This document shows positions 59,979 through 64,000 of a DNA stretch of 64,000 nt, in pieces. Numbering within the stretch: the first letter of the stretch is position 1; every line of letters begins with the position of its first letter. A model generated the notes under the pieces. It worked only from the letters and a program-made list of their open reading frames with translations, was not told where the DNA came from and made no database searches. This stretch comes from Chrysomallon squamiferum (lineage: Eukaryota; Mollusca; Gastropoda; Neomphalida; Peltospiridae), in NCBI GenBank assembly GCA_012295275.1, contig CM022667.1, positions 7,099,332 through 7,163,331 of the forward strand, written 5' to 3'. A program made the position numbers and the translations under genes.

Positions 59979-61694
59979 TGTTTGAGGTGAATTTACTATT
60001 ATAAAAAATGTTCAGTTTTGACAAGTTACTGGTACACAAGTTCTGTATTTTGACAGGTGAATATTCCTGAAGAAATGGTGGGAATTATTATTAGAAATCT
60101 GAATCATCGAGGTCCACTGCGAAGTCTGTTTCATGATGCAGGCATCAAACTCACCCCTGTTCTGTTTCAATTCTGGAAAAGGTAAACACATTTATTTTCC
60201 TTTTATTACAGTTCAAACATTTTTACTGTTATAACAGTGTTGGAAATGGAAGTGTGCCCACACCTATCACATATCACATGGTGAGGCATTTGTAAAAAGT
60301 TCCTATGTTTGTCTGTATAAAATAGATAATAAATTTTAAAAATTGTTTCATGAGAGAAATAATTCTGCCAGTATTTAAAGAATTCTCTGTCCTTGAACTA
60401 GGAACTACTCAGCAATCATTTACAATCATCCCTGAAACGATTAGACAGGGTCATTTGACGTAGAATGCTGGAATGGTATTTTCAGTAAAACTGTTCTATG
60501 TTAACAATATTTTGTGTGATATTGGCTCTGATTTAAACAACATTGAAATTGTGTTTGCCAAACAAATCTTGTTCACATCATAGTTAATATTTTCTGGACT
60601 GGTTAAGTAACTATTGATCTTGGAAAGAACATTACAAATGATTTACTTATTGTAATGAAGACATTGATTATTTTTATTCTGTTTATGAAAGTCAAAATGT
60701 ATATATATAATAATGAAAATGTCTGTGTGTAGGTGATTGCTTAAACTGTGTTCTTTTTTGGTACTTTTATTGTTTTATTCTAATCAAATAATGAGACTTA
60801 TTTTGGTTATTTACTGATGATGAAGATTTATTAATTAAATTTCAGATTCAAGTCAGACTGGCCTCACGGTTTCACTCTGGAACAGTACTACAGTCTGCTG
60901 AAACAAAACCGAAACAAAGCCTGGATGAGAAGCAAGAAAGAAAAAGTCAGCGAATCCAAACCTGTTGACTACTTGTCAGAAATATCATATGCTGGATCAG
61001 TTCCAGGTCTGTTGTGTATTTTCTCTTCAGTTTCAGGCTGTTACGTTCATATATATTTTCTATTCAGTTAGGAATTTGTTACATTCATGTCTGTTTTCTG
61101 TTCTGTTATGAATTTGTTACATTCATGTCTGTTTTCTGTTCTGTTAGGAATTTGTTAATTAATCATTATTTTCTGAATAGTTACAAGCTGTTTATTTCAT
61201 ATGCATTCTGTGTACAGTTTGTTACATATATATGCATTTTGTGTACAGTTACAGACTGTTTACATTCACATGTATTTGTATATACATTTACAGGCATGTT
61301 ACATTTATAATATTTTGTATTTTTTGTAGTTGGGAATTTGTTACATTTTGTTATGTATTCTGTTGTTTATTTTGTACTGTATTGAATAATTTGTAGTAAT
61401 AATTATTAGTTCATTGTTTGGTGTGTAATTACTAATGAAAATGAAATATTTTAAGATGATGAATCAGATCATATGTCATTCTGTATAAGCCAAGGAATAC
61501 ATGTGATTACCTCAAAGCGAGAGAAGAAACTTCCAGCATCTCACCTGAAGAGAGGCAGCTCAACCTGTCTGAGGAAGAGGAAGCTGAGAAGAAAAAAGTG
61601 TTACGGGTTCAACCGCAGTTTGCTACGGATACCAATACCTTCCAGTTCATTCACCGTTTTCTGGAACTGCACCAGCCATGATGAGGTTTTCTAG
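46145..61694 (+). CDS. Multi-RGS-domain protein, RGSL1/RGS22-like (23 exons)
   Basis: Likely a large protein with several degenerate regulator-of-G-protein-signalling domains. Exons: 46145-46160, 46787-46869, 47212-47289, 47686-47824, 48109-48363, 48781-48995, 49150-49582, 50096-50408, 50972-51245, 51380-51442, 51729-51957, 52131-52226, 54788-54974, 55165-55361, 56761-56878, 57397-57598, 58115-58250, 58510-58518, 58613-59225, 59811-59940, 60057-60181, 60846-61006, 61456-61694. All phases agree, giving 1436 residues. The N terminus (FVDHFNVFLMLPVFGQ) matches the opening of RGSL1/RGS22 proteins. RGS-like regions lie near residues 120-260, 500-700, 795-930 and 970-1310 (the last split by a repeat-rich insert). 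The classical GAP residues are not obvious, so catalytic activity is doubtful. The first exon, the 9-nt exon and the last exon's frame are the least certain. Confidence 0.82.
46161..46786 (+). other. First RGS-like intron with (ATT)n
   Basis: (ATT)n microsatellite at 46469-46520 and a tatatata palindrome near 46560-46582. No other signal. Confidence 0.55.
46893..46945. repeat. (CA)n microsatellite
   Basis: About 26 uninterrupted AC dinucleotides in the intron after exon 46787-46869. Confidence 0.95.
48046..48101. repeat. (TTA)n microsatellite next to an acceptor
   Basis: About 18 ATT/TTA triplets end at ttttgtttag/AG, the acceptor of exon 48109. Confidence 0.95.
48109..48995 (+). CDS. RGS-like gene, first RGS-like domain exons
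   Basis: Exons 48109-48363 and 48781-48995. The helices SVLGMKRFRDSLIGTVGEKV, YHCWLDIEALRQADD and KFYLAKIKTTYITEK follow the RGS pattern (F-R-x-F...xxFWxDIExLR...). The second exon supplies SEYISRYMSQACFSVHEEFT and LTDALKTYWVPRYIVHVL. Exon 48109 has noticeably higher GC and CpG than its surroundings. Confidence 0.75.
48655..48720. repeat. (AAT)n(ATT)n inverted microsatellite
   Basis: An (AAT)n run switches to (ATT)n, giving a perfect hairpin-forming sequence in intron 48364-48780. Confidence 0.9.
49150..50408 (+). CDS. RGS-like gene, acidic/serine-rich linker exons
   Basis: Exon 49150-49582 is low-complexity: a serine-rich half (SSSSVSLFFTEESFL) and an acidic cluster (DDDNIDEDDSDDTGVDEI). 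It ends at the donor GGGCAGgtgagg; reading on without splicing reaches a stop at 49620. Exon 50096-50408 begins GGCVPEIPATPDSSCC and ends LPRANLRIIRALASDSFAGY-PFR, leading into the second RGS-like region. The donor of this exon (TTTCAGgtataaac) is partly duplicated 50 bases downstream. Confidence 0.75.
50403..50760 (+). repeat. About 52-bp tandem repeats starting at a donor of the RGS-like gene
   Basis: The donor context TTTCAG/gtataaacacagaaat recurs at 50456-50485. It is followed by about five related units built on ctgatctgaatcatacattc and actatatttacacac. Confidence 0.8.
50972..52226 (+). CDS. RGS-like gene, second RGS-like domain exons
   Basis: Exons 50972-51245, 51380-51442, 51729-51957 and 52131-52226. 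The segment DFLSKNEQRQYLTYINFWND followed by IQNYLRIDPLARDENG is a recognisable RGS helix pair (F-x-x-F...L-x-F-W-x-x-I). RIMNKYLISSAITQIFSERM and FKKAYLTFMRRQLPPTLVTP continue it. Splice sites are canonical, and the 63-nt exon 51380-51442 is exactly 21 codons. Confidence 0.75.
51614..51720. repeat. (ATT)n microsatellite next to an acceptor
   Basis: About 20 ATT triplets and degenerate continuation up to the acceptor tctgtcag of exon 51729. Confidence 0.93.
52300..54700. repeat. 2.4-kb minisatellite of about 31-bp units (roughly 75 copies)
   Basis: The unit is tctaatttgtctaacacaca plus gatacagttat or gatactgtaat. A higher-order segment with ccaactgattctgtaattct recurs at about 52420, 52710 and 53400, indicating block duplications. 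It fills intron 52227-54787. Confidence 0.95.
54788..57598 (+). CDS. RGS-like gene, third RGS-like domain exons
   Basis: Exons 54788-54974, 55165-55361, 56761-56878 and 57397-57598. Content: SFMEVLVKKEHYEYFKAFLQ, PLQFWMAVNDMKNAKNLTLS, KCIFYRYFKND, AQQSVYTMMEANWYPSYLAL. This is the RGS order of helices ending in the bundle-closing EANWYPSYL. The exon at 56761 uses the end of a 1.1-kb tandem array as its acceptor (aatgttgtag/GGGG). Confidence 0.78.
55600..56760 (+). repeat. 27-bp minisatellite (about 42 copies) ending at a splice acceptor
   Basis: The unit is gaactgactactgtaatgtt plus gtaaaca. Units near the right end read gttgtagacag. The last one supplies the acceptor aatgttgtag of exon 56761. 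Long minus-strand V/S/Y/N-rich frames are artefacts. Confidence 0.93.
56879..57396 (+). other. RGS-like intron, nothing notable
   Basis: AT-rich sequence with a weak TG-rich stretch at 57285-57335; no coding signal. Confidence 0.55.
57615..58060. repeat. ACACA/ATACA-rich tract with (CA)n
   Basis: (CA)n at 57730-57762 inside a degenerate acacataaaaacacatac tract filling most of intron 57599-58114. Confidence 0.85.
58115..61694 (+). CDS. RGS-like gene, fourth RGS-like domain with repeat insert, and C terminus
   Basis: Exon 58115-58250 opens the domain (WNYAMQKFREFIKCMTRRAT). A 9-nt micro-exon (58510-58518) with a strong acceptor (tttccttccatgcag) and perfect donor (gtaagt) is optional, since the flanking exons splice in phase with or without it. 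Exon 58613-59225 is mostly lysine/aspartate repeats, then returns to the RGS fold (RKLPRDLHFWIEINK). Exons 59811-59940, 60057-60181 and 60846-61006 complete it (YKYMVDSLKYLTRVTHVDSA; LFHDAGIKLTPVLFQFWKRF). In the last exon the phase-consistent frame is basic and ends HDEVF-TAG at 61694. A second frame, ending at a TGA about 61678-61680, looks more protein-like (see findings). Confidence 0.72.
58717..58989 (+). repeat. Coding minisatellite, 13 x 21 bp (heptad VPKDKDS)
   Basis: Thirteen tandem copies of a 21-bp unit, GTTCCAAAAGACAAAGATTC plus A, encode the heptad V/I/A-P-K-D/E-K-D/N-S within exon 58613-59225 of the RGS-like gene. The unit length is a multiple of three and the frame is kept throughout. 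Later copies diverge (SKEKDSI). The array is open in several frames on both strands, a by-product of its composition. It forms a highly charged, probably disordered insert inside an RGS domain. Confidence 0.9.
59226..61455 (+). other. Introns of the 3' part of the RGS-like gene
   Basis: Introns 59226-59810, 59941-60056 (with (TG)n at 59947-59981), 60182-60845 and 61007-61455. The last has a diverged repeat (tttgttacattcatgtctgt) at 61040-61170. No extra exon seen. Confidence 0.6.
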
Positions 61695-61747
61695 TTTGTC
61701 TTTAAACTAAGTAGTAGAGGTAGTCACTAAACCAGTTAATATCTGAA

Positions 61748-61753
61748 AATAAA
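61748..61753 (+). terminator. Polyadenylation signal AATAAA for the RGS-like gene
   Basis: AATAAA occurs 54 bases after the TAG stop, within ctgaaaataaatatg. A second AATAAA lies about 20 bases further on. Either could serve; no transcript evidence is available. Confidence 0.5.
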
Positions 61754-62097
61754 TATGTGTAATGCAAAAATAAAATTAATTAAAAAGAAAAAAAGGCAAA
61801 CAGTTATGAAGTTGTTTTTTTAATGAACTAAGTAGCAATAATAATGAAACACTTATTACATTCTGCTGTTTTGGGGTACAAATAGACAAGGAATATTCTT
61901 CACAAAATCATGTTTCCATTTATCTCAGTTCTTAAAATCAGTTTAATAGTTTATTGTTTATTTTCTTAACACACTGATTCTGTTCATTCTTGTTATGAGA
62001 TAAAACAACTATATAGTCACTCCTTGTAGTATCACTTAATGTTTTTCACTGCTAGTCCCAAAATTGTAATACACACACACACACACACACACACACT

Positions 62098-62548
62098 TTA
62101 AACCTCAATTTCACAGACCTCAATTGCCCAGATTTTGGAAAACCATTGTCCAAACCTGGAAAAATAACAAAATTTAGATTTACATCTATTTCCCACTTGG
62201 AACCTTACCTCTACATACTGTTAAGTTAGTCTGAGTCCAACTATACGAAAACGGCAAACTCTTCCAACCCACTTTCCACTAAGGTAAGAGTAAATTTTAC
62301 AGTTGCACCCATAACCATCCTAACCTAGCAAACTTCACCCAACCTGGCCTATATTTTTCTACAAACACTGTATGACATTTGTTTACCTTTCTATTTATGT
62401 CTGTATATGTTCTTACATTATTATTTTACAGAAACTATTATGTGTATTAAAGTTTAATGTTTCAATTAATTTTAGGGTTAATGTTTAAATATGCAATTTC
62501 ACAGACTGGTGCTTCCTCTTATTAGTCCATGAAATCAAGGGTCAGTAT
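62098..62548. mobile_element. Degenerate pogo-like MITE candidate
   Basis: The left side has AAACCTCAATTTCACAGACC followed by a second CTCAATTGCC. The reverse complement of the right side reads ACTGACCCTTGATTTCATGG. Both share a C-C-T-x-x-ATTTCA-x-x-GAC core, reminiscent of pogo-type terminal repeats. The left terminus abuts a (CA)n tract and has lost the expected TA-CAGT. No coding frame is present. Identity is tentative. Confidence 0.4.
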
Positions 62549-64000
62549 ATATATATATCTATATATCTATAGATATATATATATCTGAGGGGTGGGAACG
62601 GATTATGTGATATATGTAAACATGTGCAACTCACTAGTTCACCACTATATAAAATCACTGTCCTAGCAACAAACAACCAAGACAGGGTTTCAAATCACAG
62701 AGCTTTAATACTAGGTAATCCATGATACAGAAATATTAAAGTATACTGTAATACTGGCATCTCCAAGGAGGACAAACTGACCATGTATTTAATTAATACA
62801 AAGCATAATAAAGATTCTACAGTTGTAAAATCAGAACAAATTAAACAAAAACAAAAACGAAACTAATAACCCTGGTGTTTAGATAAAAAGAAAATAATTA
62901 TAAACAAATATATTCAAAACAAATATGATCAAATATCTAATATTAATGTCAACTATCACAGTTCATTAAACATGGCTTCTGGGAGGAGCTATCTATGGGT
63001 AAAACTGCTACAATTCAATATTCCCTATATACAGATTTCATGATATCATAATTATATAGTTAAGTGGAAGTAACATGATATGCTACATAATGCCATTAAT
63101 ATAGTCCCACTCAGTCTGATACTAATGAAATAATCTATCAATATTTGGTGCTCATTAAATCACTTAAAAATGTATGTTAGTTCATTCAGTGCTGATTAAT
63201 ATACGTTTCTCCTAATCCCATGTGTTAAAAATCATCTTTAACAAAAGCAGTTAACTTCAGGTTGGAATTTTAAGCCCACTGTTTGTGTAATAATAGGGGT
63301 TCTGTTGTCTTTTTTAGGAATACATTAACATCTAGATGACACTAGGTTAATGTGTGTGTTTATCTGTTTCAGGCACTTGGACACCTGGCATACTAATACT
63401 AATACAATACATCTGTCTGTAATCATTCCTACCGCTTATGTTAACTAGAACTAATTACATTGTATAAAAATCCTCTATACACATATATGATATTAATAAT
63501 AACTTTTATTTCAAGTTACACCAAGACAATTGTTAAATTGTGTGCTAGCATATTCAAAATAAATGAAAGTCCAATCTGGCAGTAGAATATATTATTGTCT
63601 CAACTTTAATATATTATAAATTAATTATTCTTTTTAGTAGACATATTAAAATGAATGCAAAAATTTGAATTAATTACTAATCTCAGCTGATCTGTAGAAC
63701 GTAAGTGAATCCATTATTAACCAAATATAAAAATGCTTAACTTCACTAACAATTATTTAAGGTTCTGTCATGTGAAGGACAAGAATGCAATTTTTTTTTT
63801 AAAATAATAATACTTTAAAAGATAGGAATTCATTGTTGTTTCTGTTGATCTTTGAAGCAAATCGAAAGATATGTTACAGACTTATTAAAAACATCTAAAA
63901 CCGAATTCGGTCTGTCTGTGCTTTCAGTAATTAATCAATTATCAAAGCTGGCGATTTATCGTTTCATTGTTTATTGTTAGTGAAGAACTTTTCTACTCGG

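Larger units (their letters stand above)
61695..64000. other. Region downstream of the RGS-like gene, no gene recognised
   Basis: It contains polyadenylation hexamers, (CA)n at 62070-62096, the MITE candidate, an AT palindrome (tatatatctatagatatata) near 62560-62585, and otherwise unstructured AT-rich sequence. Confidence 0.6.

Overview
This window is nuclear DNA of an invertebrate animal. The genes have GT-AG introns, animal-specific protein families and AT-rich introns loaded with micro- and minisatellites. A lophotrochozoan (possibly a mollusc) is my best guess. It rests on gene content, repeat load and a short dispersed motif (AAGGGAGATAACT) that I associate with molluscan non-coding DNA. 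The sequence does not prove the taxon. I saw no rRNA, tRNA, CRISPR, phage or bacterial features.

Four protein-coding genes are supported. (1) About 1943-31905, plus strand: a kinesin-3 family motor most like KIF28/KLP-6, with 27 recognisable coding exons; the start-codon exon was not found. Its motor domain, FHA domain, C-terminal kinesin-3 domain and tail are all present. (2) 36205-41084, minus strand: a complete nine-exon E2F4/5-type transcription factor of 355 residues. (3) 42035-43435, plus strand: an intronless CDS for a BTB/BACK protein of the BTBD17 type, 466 residues. (4) About 46145-61694, plus strand: a 23-exon gene for a multi-RGS-domain protein of the RGSL1/RGS22 type, about 1436 residues. 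The kinesin and E2F genes converge across about 4.3 kb. E2F and BTBD17 are head to head with about 950 bp between start codons. The genes do not form one pathway; this is an ordinary stretch of animal genome.

The unusual feature is the tandem repeats. Nearly every kinesin intron, and several RGS introns, carries a minisatellite of 23-56 bp units. Many arrays are not simply inside introns: the unit contains the end of the neighbouring exon with its splice donor, or ends on the functional acceptor. The clearest donor cases are at 10863-11085 (motor domain), 13042-13980 (FHA domain, about 19 donor copies), 9476-9516, 14583-14760 and 50403-50487. Acceptor cases are at 11140-11293, 12370-12551, 20618-20670, 21970-22417 and 55600-56760. 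At 10809-10924 this process, plus a two-base loss, appears to have removed or rewritten the conserved loop L12/helix 5 region of the motor. The RGS gene also has a coding minisatellite (13 x 21 bp) inserted within an RGS domain.

Mobile DNA: a 724-bp non-autonomous pogo/Tigger-like element with TA target duplication lies in an E2F intron (38211-38934). A second, more degenerate candidate lies at about 62098-62548. The last 2.3 kb holds no recognisable gene.
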